From contig JAHFSN010000106.1 in the NCBI GenBank assembly GCA_023265735.1, positions 1 through 6,945 of the forward strand: a DNA stretch of 6,945 bases, in the 5' to 3' direction. The stretch is from Spirochaetaceae bacterium. GTDB lineage: Bacteria; Spirochaetota; Spirochaetia; JABEVK01. Shown one piece after another: positions 1 to 6,088 of this stretch. Position numbers and translations under genes: made by a program. Under the pieces are notes generated by a model. That model did no database searches, was not told where the DNA came from, and saw only the letters and a program-made list of their open reading frames with translations. How positions within the stretch are numbered: position 1 is the stretch's first letter; each line of letters begins with the position of its first letter.

Positions 1-235
1 CGTCATCAATGGACGCCGAAGACCGGACCCGGTGCCCGGTCCGGGCGTCGAGCTCGTCAAAACTGACCAGGTTAGGGTCGGCCGCGGCTTCTAGGGCGGG
101 GTTGCGTTCCAGCTCCTCTTCGATTCGCTGCTTCAGTTCGGTGACCGTCAGGGGGAGGAGGTTGATCGACTGGATGAGCTGCAGGGACATCTTTTGGCGC
201 TGTTCCTGGCGCAGCATGGGTCGCTGATACTGCAT
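1..235 (-). CDS. rpoN: RNA polymerase sigma-54 factor RpoN, N-terminal part (cut by window edge)
   Basis: This is the first 78 codons of sigma-54, the alternative sigma factor that needs an AAA+ activator to open promoters. The translation begins MQYQRPMLRQEQRQKM and continues with LIQSINLLPLTVTELKQRI and EEELERNPALE. This is the Gln- and Leu-rich region I (activator-interacting domain, roughly residues 8-50) followed by the conserved ELxxNPxLE element. An acidic stretch with FDEL follows before the sequence leaves the window. I chose the ATG at 235 because family members have only about ten residues before the region I helix. The Shine-Dalgarno is poor: a G-run about 10 nt upstream and GGAG only 3 nt upstream. 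Other in-frame starts exist at 280 (adds 15 residues), 436, and a GTG at 466 that overlaps the lptB stop. Third-position GC falls clearly upstream of 235, which favours the short start. The gene follows lptB, a common arrangement in Gram-negative bacteria. Identity is secure; the start is less so. Confidence 0.93.
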   Translation of the reverse strand, partial: MQYQRPMLRQEQRQKMSLQLIQSINLLPLTVTELKQRIEEELERNPALEAAADPNLVSFDELDARTGHRVRSSASIDD

Positions 236-368
236 CGCTCCGGGTCCCCCTTGGCGGGAAGAATAATCCGAAAGCCCCATTGGTTCAACCGCCCGCGACG
301 GACGTTCGTCCCCTTTTGGCAACTCCTCGGAAGATAACTCTTTTCGTTGAAAGAATTTGATGCACAAT

Positions 369-384
369 AGCACAAACCGTGCCG
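369..384 (-). promoter_or_regulatory. Candidate sigma-54 (-24/-12) promoter upstream of rpoN
   Basis: On the minus strand the sequence reads CGGCACGGTTTGTGCT. Against the consensus TGGCACG-N4-TTGCW it matches 10 of 12 specified positions and has the invariant GG-N10-GC spacing (GG at 383-382, GC at 371-370). Transcription would start near 358, giving a leader of roughly 120 nt before the rpoN ATG at 235. This would allow RpoN to act on its own gene. The match could be chance, and no activator site was identified upstream. Confidence 0.4.
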
Positions 385-440
385 CTTTGGGTGCCGAACC
401 CTGGTGGCTAACTCCTTCACAGGCAACGAGTAGCATTGGC

Positions 441-462
441 ACCGGGTAACCGCTGTACCGGT
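441..462 (-). other. Hairpin immediately after the lptB stop codon
   Basis: Directly after the lptB stop, the minus strand reads ACCGGTA, a 7-nt loop, then TACCCGGT. It can form a 7-bp stem with one bulged C. No T-run follows, so it does not look like a standard intrinsic terminator. It could stabilise the 3' end of the pyrG-lptCAB message or act as a partial attenuator ahead of rpoN. The rest of the spacer (236-440) holds the sigma-54-like site and no other structure I can support. Confidence 0.35.
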
Positions 463-1191
463 TCACATGGAGAAATGTTCCCCCAGATAGATCTGACGGG
501 CCAGTTCGTCGGAGAGAATTTCGTCCCGGGTCCCCTGGGTGAGGATCTCGCCGACGTTGATGATGCAGGCCCGGTGGGTGATGTCGAGGGTGTCCCGGAC
601 GTTGTGGTCGGTGATCAGGACGCCGATGCCCTTGTCGGCAAGCTGCCGGATGATGCGCTTGATCTCGAACACGGCGATGGGGTCGATGCCCGCGAAGGGT
701 TCGTCGAGGAGGAGGAAGAGCGGATCGATGGCCAAGGCCCGGGCGATCTCGGTGCGCCGGCGTTCGCCTCCCGAGAGGGTGTAGGCCTTCTGGCGCCGCA
801 GCGCGGTGATTCCCAGATCTTCGAGAAGCGTCTCCAGGCGTTCCTTCCGTTGGAACGAGTTCATCCCCGGGCGGGTTTCCAGGACGGCCAGAATGTTGTC
901 CTCCACCGTGAGGCGCCGGAACACCGAGGCCTCCTGCGGAAGGTAGGCAATTCCGGCCCGGGCTCGGCGGTACATGGGAAGCCTGGTGATCTCCTGGTCG
1001 TTGAGGCGAATGGAACCGGCGTTGGGCCGGAGGAACCCGGCGATCATGTAGAACACGGTGGTCTTGCCGGCCCCGTTTGGACCCAGGAGGCCGACGATCT
1101 CCCCCGAATCCATGGAGAAGGAGACGGATTTGACCGCGGTCTTGCGGCCAAACTTCTTTTGGAGGCAGTCGACGGCCAGGGTGGCGTTCAT
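463..1191 (-). CDS. lptB: LPS export ABC transporter ATP-binding protein LptB
   Basis: This is the 242-residue cytoplasmic ATPase of the LptB2FG complex, which extracts lipopolysaccharide from the inner membrane and pushes it along the Lpt bridge. In order it has Walker A GPNGAGKT (37-44), the Q-loop in YLPQEASVFRRLTVEDN (Q86), ABC signature LSGGERRR (139-146), Walker B FLLLDEP (159-165), and switch histidine H196 in ITDHNV. YLPQEAS(V/I)FRRL, DPIAVFEIKRII and ITDHNVR are characteristic of LptB rather than of generic ABC ATPases. Length is close to E. coli LptB (241 aa). The ATG at 1191 overlaps the lptA stop as ATGA. GGAGG lies 10 nt upstream, inside the end of lptA. A longer frame reaching 1440 is unsupported because its extra 83 residues run antiphase through lptA. 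The membrane partners LptF and LptG are not in this window. Confidence 0.97.
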   Translation of the reverse strand: MNATLAVDCLQKKFGRKTAVKSVSFSMDSGEIVGLLGPNGAGKTTVFYMIAGFLRPNAGSIRLNDQEITRLPMYRRARAGIAYLPQEASVFRRLTVEDNILAVLETRPGMNSFQRKERLETLLEDLGITALRRQKAYTLSGGERRRTEIARALAIDPLFLLLDEPFAGIDPIAVFEIKRIIRQLADKGIGVLITDHNVRDTLDITHRACIINVGEILTQGTRDEILSDELARQIYLGEHFSM

Positions 1192-1877
1192 GGCGCGGGA
1201 ACCTCCGGCGGGCTCGGTTTCGGCGCTTCCTGGGGCGGTTCTGGGGATGAACCCTTCTTGTTGCTCTTTTCGGGGATGATCGTTCCGGAAACCCGGCCGT
1301 CGAGGAGGACGTCCTCGGTCTTGAGGTTCACCCGGATGGATCCGGCGCGGTAGACATCGCGTTTCTTTGTGACCTCGGGCAGCCCCGAAAGCTCGAGGGA
1401 ATCGGCGGTACGGTCGTAGACCGCATAGTCGCTTCGGCACACCAGGTTGCCCTTGAAGATGCGCACCCCCGTCTGGATGGTGACCCTCTCCGAGGTTTCA
1501 TCGTAGTCGAAAAGACCCGCACGGACGGTGACGCCATGGTCGGCATCCTGCAGTTCACCCTGGCCCAGGAGCCGGCTTGACTTGAGGGTTCGGTCGTAGG
1601 TCATGGAGTCGGCGTCGATGGTCATTTTCTTTTTGCGGTCGAGGACTTTGACGCTTCCCGTGCACTGAGCGTACCGAAAGGAGGGGCCCCAAAGCTCAAT
1701 GGTGTCGGCTTGGATTTCCAGGTTGCCGGACACGATACGGGCGTGTCCTGTGAGCGTCGTCCTCTCCTGTCCCGCCGTGAAGGTGCTTGAGAGACTGTCG
1801 CCCCCAAACTCAAAGGGATCGGCGGCGGAAAGACTAAAGATGGGGACCAGCAGGAGGAGGAGCGCCTTGGTTCGCAT
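1188..1877 (-). CDS. lptA: LPS transport periplasmic protein LptA (OstA-like)
   Basis: This 229-residue protein is the likely periplasmic bridge that carries lipopolysaccharide from LptC to the outer-membrane LptD. MRTKALLLLL starts a signal peptide (about 1-18/19, with cleavage near SLSA/AD). Residues 25-205 show the short, repeating beta-strand pattern of the OstA/LptA fold: LTGHARIVSGNLEIQADTIE, then VKVLDRKKKMTIDAD, LLGQGELQD, and further repeats of 'V-x-x-G-...-L-x-x-D' type. This is longer than E. coli LptA (185 aa). Residues about 205-229 form a Lys/Pro/Glu-rich, probably disordered tail. The ATG at 1877 is the first that gives a clean signal peptide. It lies inside the end of lptC (44-nt overlap), preceded by a weak purine-rich GAAAGAGA. 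The family call rests on the fold pattern plus position between lptC and lptB. Confidence 0.88.
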   Translation of the reverse strand: MRTKALLLLLVPIFSLSAADPFEFGGDSLSSTFTAGQERTTLTGHARIVSGNLEIQADTIELWGPSFRYAQCTGSVKVLDRKKKMTIDADSMTYDRTLKSSRLLGQGELQDADHGVTVRAGLFDYDETSERVTIQTGVRIFKGNLVCRSDYAVYDRTADSLELSGLPEVTKKRDVYRAGSIRVNLKTEDVLLDGRVSGTIIPEKSNKKGSSPEPPQEAPKPSPPEVPAP

Positions 1878-2427
1878 TCTCTTTCGTTTCCGGAGTCCAG
1901 GTGCCTTGGACTCCTCCCTCCAGTTGAAGGCTGTTGGTCCCCAGGTCCAGGACCATCCCCTGGGCCCGGATTTGGGACCCATCGTCTTTGGAAAGTTTGA
2001 CCGTGGTGTTCGGATCGGTCCTCAGGATGCGATCCTCATCCTTCCAGGACAAGCCGCCCGACAGGCCCCCGGTTTCGACCGTCACTTTCTGCTCTTCGGA
2101 CCGTGCCTTCAAAGAACCAACGATCCGGGCGTCGTTGCTCGAAGTGTCGATGACCGCCGCATCGGCCTCGCCTTGGGACGCCAGGGTTCCGCGGGAATCA
2201 TACTCTCGAAATCGGAACCTCTTCAACAACATCTGCTTTTTGGTCTGGTAGACCTCGGCCGCCCCGGTTTCCACCGTGTAGAGGAGGCGTCCATCTTTCA
2301 TGCCCGTCTGATGCAATTCTTGAAAAGCCATCTGCGGAACCTGATCGGGCTGGACCGTCTGGTCCTTCTCGTAGGTGAGCGAGCACCCCGCCAGGAGAAT
2401 TCCCAGCAGGGGCAGGGCGACCTTCAT
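1834..2427 (-). CDS. lptC: LPS export protein LptC, predicted lipoprotein
   Basis: This 197-residue protein is the probable LptC, which accepts lipopolysaccharide from LptB2FG and hands it to LptA. The N-terminus MKVALPLLGILLAGC is a lipoprotein signal, with lipobox LAG-C at 12-15 predicting lipidation of C15. E. coli LptC instead keeps an uncleaved membrane helix. The body has the LptC pattern: MKDGRLLYTVETGAAEVYQT (43-62), LKRFRFREYDSRG (68-80), LSWKDEDRILRT (126-137), and a terminal QIRAQGMVLDLGTNSLQLEG followed by VQGTW. This last stretch matches the family's 'G-x-G-hydrophobic-x-x-D ... L-x-G-x-V-x-G-x-W' ending. The ATG at 2427 overlaps the pyrG stop by ATGA. Longer starts up to 2535 would only add residues antiphase to pyrG. 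The C-terminal 14 or so residues are encoded by DNA shared with the lptA signal-peptide region. Confidence 0.88.
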   Translation of the reverse strand: MKVALPLLGILLAGCSLTYEKDQTVQPDQVPQMAFQELHQTGMKDGRLLYTVETGAAEVYQTKKQMLLKRFRFREYDSRGTLASQGEADAAVIDTSSNDARIVGSLKARSEEQKVTVETGGLSGGLSWKDEDRILRTDPNTTVKLSKDDGSQIRAQGMVLDLGTNSLQLEGGVQGTWTPETKENANQGAPPPAGPHL

Positions 2428-4019
2428 TGGGCCGAGGCGGCGATGAAAGCGTTGAAGAGGGGCTGGGGCGCCGTGGGCTTCGAGGTGAATTCCGGATGGA
2501 ATTGAACCCCTGTGCTCCACGGGTGGCCTTCCCACTCGGTGCTTTCCACCAGGGTGCCGTCGGGCGTGAATCCGGTAATCTTCAGGCCTGCGGTCTCGAG
2601 GGCTTCCCGGTACTTGTTGGAAAATTCGTACCGGTGCCGGTGTCTCTCCCAGACCACTTCATGGCCGTAGGCTTCCCGGATCTTGGTTCCGGGGAGAGTG
2701 TGGGTGGCGCTCCGGCCCAGGCGCATGGTCCCGCCCATCTTGGTGATGCCCTCCTGCTCTTCCAGCAGGCTGACCACCGGGTGCGGGGTCTGCGGGTTCA
2801 CTTCGGTGGTGTGGGCTCCGTCGAGGCCCAAAACGTGCCGGGCGAACTCGACGACCATGATTTGCATGCCCAGGCAGATCCCAAAGTAGGGTTTCTTGTT
2901 TTCCCGGGCGTACTGAGCGGCGATGATCATGCCTTCCATCCCCCGCTCCCCGAAGCCCCCCGGCACCAGGATTCCGTCGGCGCTGCCCAGGAGTTCCTGG
3001 GGAGGGACACCTTTTTCGAGCTTTTCCGCGTAGATCTTGAGAATTCGCACCCGAACCTGGTTCCCCATGCCCGCGTGGACCAGGGCCTCATCGATGCTCT
3101 TGTACGTGTCGTGGAGGTCGACGTACTTGCCGACCATGGCGATGGTTACGGTCTGCTTGGCGTTCTTGTAGCCCTCGACCCGCGAGTGGAGGTCTTCGAC
3201 GTGGGCCGGCCGAAGGTCGAGGCCGAGTTTCTTCAGAACGATCTCGTCGAGCCGCTGCTGGTGGTAGATCAGGGGAATCTCGTAGATGGTGGTGTTCACG
3301 TCGATGGCCGAGAGGACGGAGGCCATCTCCACATTGGTGAAGCTGGCAATCTTCTTGCGCATCCCTTCGTCGAGTTCTTTCTTGGCGCGGCACAGGAGAA
3401 TGTCGGGCTGGATGCCGATCTCCCGGAGTTCCTTGACCGAGTGCTGGGTAGGTTTGGTCTTCATCTCGTCGCCCGAAACCGTGGGGACCAGGGTGAGGTG
3501 GACCGACAGCACGTTCTCCCGGCCCAGCTCGTGGATGCATTGGCGGGCCGTCTCGAGGAAGGGGATGGACTCGATGTCCCCCACGGTCCCTCCCACCTCG
3601 ACGATGGTGATGTCGATGTCGGGATTGTTCCCGATCTTCAGGATCTGGGCCTTGATCTCGTCGGTGATGTGCGGAATGACCTGGACCGTCTTGCCGAGGT
3701 ATTTTCCCTCGCGTTCCTTATTGATCACCGTTTGGTAGATCTGACCTGTGGTAATGGAATTGGCCCGGCTGAGGGGCGAAGAAGTAAATCTGGCGTAGTT
3801 TCCCAGATCCAAATCGGTTTCGGCACCGTCGTCGGTCACGTAAACTTCACCGTGCTGATAGGGGCTCATCGTCCCTGCGTCGACGTTGAGGTAGGGATCG
3901 ATCTTGATCATGCTGATCCGGAACCCACGGCTTTCCAAAAGGGTCCCTATCGAGGCTGCTGCGATGCCCTTTCCGAGGCTCGAACAGACCCCGCCCGTGA
4001 CGAAAATGTATTTCTTCAT
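2424..4019 (-). CDS. pyrG: CTP synthase (glutamine-hydrolysing)
   Basis: PyrG makes CTP from UTP, ATP and glutamine-derived ammonia. It is the last step of de novo pyrimidine nucleotide synthesis and acts as a cytosolic tetramer. The 531 residues match the family's usual length (about 535-545). The synthase domain opens with the P-loop GGVCSSLGKG (9-18), then DPYLNVDAGTMSPYQHGEV (41-59) and DGAETDLDLGNY (64-75), with GGTVGDIES (143-151) further on. The glutaminase domain (about 290-530) has an oxyanion region PGGFGERG (353-360), nucleophile C382 in GICLGMQ, and H508 and E510 in VQFHPEF, so the triad is intact. It is the first gene of the minus-strand block and is translationally overlapped with lptC. 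The ATG at 4019 is the family start. There is no clear Shine-Dalgarno, only a GAGAGA about 11 nt upstream. Confidence 0.99.
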   Translation of the reverse strand: MKKYIFVTGGVCSSLGKGIAAASIGTLLESRGFRISMIKIDPYLNVDAGTMSPYQHGEVYVTDDGAETDLDLGNYARFTSSPLSRANSITTGQIYQTVINKEREGKYLGKTVQVIPHITDEIKAQILKIGNNPDIDITIVEVGGTVGDIESIPFLETARQCIHELGRENVLSVHLTLVPTVSGDEMKTKPTQHSVKELREIGIQPDILLCRAKKELDEGMRKKIASFTNVEMASVLSAIDVNTTIYEIPLIYHQQRLDEIVLKKLGLDLRPAHVEDLHSRVEGYKNAKQTVTIAMVGKYVDLHDTYKSIDEALVHAGMGNQVRVRILKIYAEKLEKGVPPQELLGSADGILVPGGFGERGMEGMIIAAQYARENKKPYFGICLGMQIMVVEFARHVLGLDGAHTTEVNPQTPHPVVSLLEEQEGITKMGGTMRLGRSATHTLPGTKIREAYGHEVVWERHRHRYEFSNKYREALETAGLKITGFTPDGTLVESTEWEGHPWSTGVQFHPEFTSKPTAPQPLFNAFIAASAQ

Positions 4020-4027
4020 GGGATTTC

Positions 4028-4056
4028 ATTCTCTCAGGTTCGCCGGGCAGTGTCAA
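4028..4056 (-). promoter_or_regulatory. Candidate sigma-70-type promoter for pyrG-lptCAB
   Basis: On the minus strand a perfect -35 TTGACA (4056-4051) is followed by a 17-bp spacer and GAGAAT (4033-4028; 4 of 6 to TATAAT). Only 8 nt lie between this -10 and the pyrG ATG, so a start at the usual distance would give an essentially leaderless message. The excellent -35 and exact spacing support it; the weak -10 does not. Confidence 0.45.
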
Positions 4057-4067
4057 CAAACCAATCC

Positions 4068-4096
4068 TTGACTTGTGGAGATAGTAAAACTAGACT
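4068..4096 (+). promoter_or_regulatory. Candidate sigma-70-type promoter for cheR-cheB
   Basis: TTGACT (4068-4073; 5 of 6 to TTGACA), an exact 17-bp spacer, then TAGACT (4091-4096; 4 of 6 to TATAAT). Transcription would begin about 4102-4104, leaving roughly 8-10 nt before the cheR ATG at 4112. That is too short for a normal Shine-Dalgarno, and none is seen. The -35 lies 11 bp from the pyrG -35, so the two promoters are back to back. Confidence 0.5.
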
Positions 4097-4111
4097 TCCC
4101 TCAGAGTTCCC

Positions 4112-4933
4112 ATGTCTGATTTCCTAACTGACGCCCATTTTGAGAAATTCCGCGTCCTCATCTACGATGCGAGCGGGATCACCTTCTCCAATTCCAACCG
4201 ACCCATCCTGGAAAGTCGGCTTCGGGAGAGGTTGCGGGCCGCGAAACTAGAGGACGTCGGAACCTATTTCGATCTGATCAACCGTAACGGCGAGGAGATG
4301 AAGCTCTTTCTCGACTCGATTACGACAAATCTGACGAGATTTTTTCGCAACCAAGCTCACTTTGACGCGCTGGTGAACCATGTTCTCCCCGACCTGGTCG
4401 CCTTCAAGCGGGCCAAGGGCCTTGAGAAGAAGATTCGGGTGTGGAGTGCCGGCTGCTCAACGGGCGAGGAGCCTTACACCATCGCCATGATCTTCAAAGA
4501 CAAGCTCCCCACGGATTTTGGCTTCGAAATCATCGCCTCGGACCTCAGCTTGAAGTCGCTCATGACGGCCAGCCAGGGCTTCTACCCCGAGGCCCGGATC
4601 GTGGGCATCCCCGAGCCTTACCTGCCGCGGTTCTTCAACAAAGTCGGCGACGGTTACCAGGCCAAGGATGAAATCAAGGGCCGCATCAAGTTCGATTACC
4701 ACAACCTGAAGTTCGACTCCGGCCTGAGGAACCTCGACATCATCTTTTGCCGCAACGTTTTGATCTACTTTGACGAGGCCGCCCAGAAGAATGTCATCGA
4801 CAGGTTCTGGACATCGATGACCAATCATGGTTTCCTCTACATTGGCCACTCCGAGTCGTTGTTCGGGATGAACACCCAGTTCAAGTTCCTGAAGACCGAG
4901 TGGGCAGTCCTCTATAACAAATTTCTTGACTGA
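4112..4933 (+). CDS. cheR: Chemotaxis protein methyltransferase CheR
   Basis: CheR transfers methyl groups from S-adenosylmethionine to glutamates on chemoreceptors (MCPs), raising their kinase-activating output during adaptation. The 273 residues start with the small helical CheR-N domain (about 1-75), which includes SGITFSNSNRPILESRLRER (21-40) and leads into TTNLTRFFR (71-79). The SAM-binding domain follows, with motif I VWSAGCSTGEEPYTIAM (110-126), acidic residue D144 in IIASD, and FCRNVLIYFD (212-221), ending with GFLYIGHSESL (240-250). All core motifs are present and the length is typical. The ATG at 4112 is the family start and has no obvious ribosome-binding site. It is followed after 9 nt by cheB, its functional opponent. 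No TPR or receptor-tethering extension is present. Confidence 0.97.
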   Translation: MSDFLTDAHFEKFRVLIYDASGITFSNSNRPILESRLRERLRAAKLEDVGTYFDLINRNGEEMKLFLDSITTNLTRFFRNQAHFDALVNHVLPDLVAFKRAKGLEKKIRVWSAGCSTGEEPYTIAMIFKDKLPTDFGFEIIASDLSLKSLMTASQGFYPEARIVGIPEPYLPRFFNKVGDGYQAKDEIKGRIKFDYHNLKFDSGLRNLDIIFCRNVLIYFDEAAQKNVIDRFWTSMTNHGFLYIGHSESLFGMNTQFKFLKTEWAVLYNKFLD

Positions 4934-4942
4934 CGAGGCTCC

Positions 4943-6061
4943 ATGAGTTCCCCAAAGATCCAAGTTCTGATCGTCGACGACAGCGCCCTGATGAGGAACC
5001 TCGTGGGTCGGATCATCGAGTCCGAGCCGACCTTTGAAGTGGTCGGAAAAGCCATGAACGGCATGTTTGCCCTCAAGAAGCTCGAGACCCTCGACGTGGA
5101 CGTCATCGTCCTTGACCTCGAGATGCCCGAAATGAACGGAATCGAGTTCCTCAAGAAGCGGAAGGAACTCAAGATTGAGATTCCCGTGATCATCCTTTCG
5201 AGCATCGCCCGGCGCGGCGCCGAGATCACCATGGAAGCCCTCTCTCTGGGGGCCTCGGATTTCATCAAGAAGCCCTCGGGATCGGTGAGCGAGGACATCC
5301 ACGTCGTTGGTGAACACCTCGTCGATCTCATCAAGGTCTACGGGGGGCGGCGGAAGGGGATGGCTCCGGCGAGGCCCGAAGTGGTGCCCCACGCCACACT
5401 GGCTCCCGCCGCCGCTCCGACTTTTTCCCAGCCTGCGAGGACGCTGACCCTCCCATCGGGACAGCTGAGGCCTCATTCGAGCCTGCAGCTTTGCGTGGTG
5501 GGCATCAGCACGGGGGGGCCCAACGCCCTCCGCCAGGTCTTTTCGGCCCTCGACGAAGACTTCCCGCTGCCCATCCTCGTCGTCCAGCACATGCCCGCCG
5601 GGTTCACCGCCGAATTCGCCCGGTCCCTGGACAAGTCCTGCAAGCTCGAGGTCAAGGAAGCCGAGGACGGCGACCTCGTCAAACGGGGCCGCATCCTCAT
5701 CGCCCCGGGGGACTGGCACATCGAAGTGGAAAAGAAGTCGTTGGCCGCCATCGTGCACGTGAACCAGAATGAGCACGTCAACGGCCACCGGCCTTCGGCG
5801 GGGGTTCTGTTCCGTTCCGCCGCCAAGCAGTACGGCTCGTCGGTCTTGGCGGTGATCATGACGGGTATGGGGCGCGACGGCTCCGCGGAGATTGGGGAGA
5901 TCTACCGGGCCGGCGGTTTGACCCTCGCCCAGGACGAGAATTCCAGTGTGGTCTTTGGGATGCCCAAGGTTGCCATCGAACTCGGGAATGTGGAAAGGGT
6001 GGTCCCCCTCGCCGAAATGGCCGAGACTCTCAACAAATTGGCCAGAGAATTCTCCCGCTGA
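4943..6061 (+). CDS. cheB: Protein-glutamate methylesterase/glutamine deamidase CheB
   Basis: CheB removes receptor methyl esters (and deamidates receptor glutamines) when phosphorylated by CheA, completing the adaptation loop with CheR. The 372-residue protein has an N-terminal receiver (about 5-125) with acidic pocket D12/D13, phospho-acceptor D58 in VLDLEMPEMNG, S86, and K110 in the KKPSG turn. An Ala/Pro-rich linker spans about 137-178. The C-terminal esterase (about 182-370) carries the catalytic Ser S189 in GISTGGP, H216 in VVQHMP and D312 in MTGMGRDG, so the family triad (S164/H190/D286 in Salmonella) is complete. Other conserved parts are APGDWHIEV (254-262) and HRPSAGVLF (282-290). 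The start at 4943 follows cheR by 9 nt, with a modest GAGG about 6 nt upstream. The pair is probably one transcript. Confidence 0.98.
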   Translation: MSSPKIQVLIVDDSALMRNLVGRIIESEPTFEVVGKAMNGMFALKKLETLDVDVIVLDLEMPEMNGIEFLKKRKELKIEIPVIILSSIARRGAEITMEALSLGASDFIKKPSGSVSEDIHVVGEHLVDLIKVYGGRRKGMAPARPEVVPHATLAPAAAPTFSQPARTLTLPSGQLRPHSSLQLCVVGISTGGPNALRQVFSALDEDFPLPILVVQHMPAGFTAEFARSLDKSCKLEVKEAEDGDLVKRGRILIAPGDWHIEVEKKSLAAIVHVNQNEHVNGHRPSAGVLFRSAAKQYGSSVLAVIMTGMGRDGSAEIGEIYRAGGLTLAQDENSSVVFGMPKVAIELGNVERVVPLAEMAETLNKLAREFSR

Positions 6062-6085
6062 GACTCGTCCCAGCGGGCTCTTTCT
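6054..6085 (+). terminator. Candidate intrinsic terminator after cheB
   Basis: CCCGCTG (6054-6060) and CAGCGGG (6071-6077) form a perfect 7-bp GC-rich stem around a 10-nt loop, followed by CTCTTTCT. The left arm contains the first two bases of the cheB TGA stop. The U-tract is interrupted by C, so termination may be partial. On the minus strand no T-run follows the stem, so it would serve cheB better than the convergent RseC-like gene. Confidence 0.5.
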
Positions 6086-6088
6086 CGA

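Noticed and set aside
148..426. A 92-codon minus-strand frame through the lptB-rpoN spacer
   Set aside because: It runs out of phase across the conserved rpoN start and region I and has no recognisable content; only the rpoN frame gives family-like protein.
437..452. TGGCAC on the plus strand resembling a sigma-54 -24 element
   Set aside because: Ten bases after the GG the sequence is CC, not GC, there is no TTGC element, and it would point into the antisense of lptB.
441..462. The post-lptB hairpin as an intrinsic terminator
   Set aside because: No T-run follows the stem on the minus strand, so I list it only as a hairpin.
436..1353. A 305-codon plus-strand open frame opposite lptB
   Set aside because: It is the antisense shadow of lptB, which carries every ABC ATPase motif; no domain is seen in the shadow.
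1192..1440. Upstream extension of lptB to an ATG at 1440
   Set aside because: The extra 83 residues are Arg/Pro-rich, run antiphase through lptA, and are not part of any LptB; the ATG at 1191 fits the family length and the ATGA overlap.
2427..4127. A 566-codon open frame on the plus strand across pyrG
   Set aside because: It lies wholly antisense to a clear pyrG with an intact glutaminase triad. In GC-rich genes with GC third positions the mirror frame has few stops, and the translation has no recognisable domain.
4457..5788. A 443-codon minus-strand open frame across cheR and cheB
   Set aside because: It spans two well-conserved chemotaxis genes in antisense and has a low-complexity Asp/Glu/Gly/His composition typical of mirror frames.
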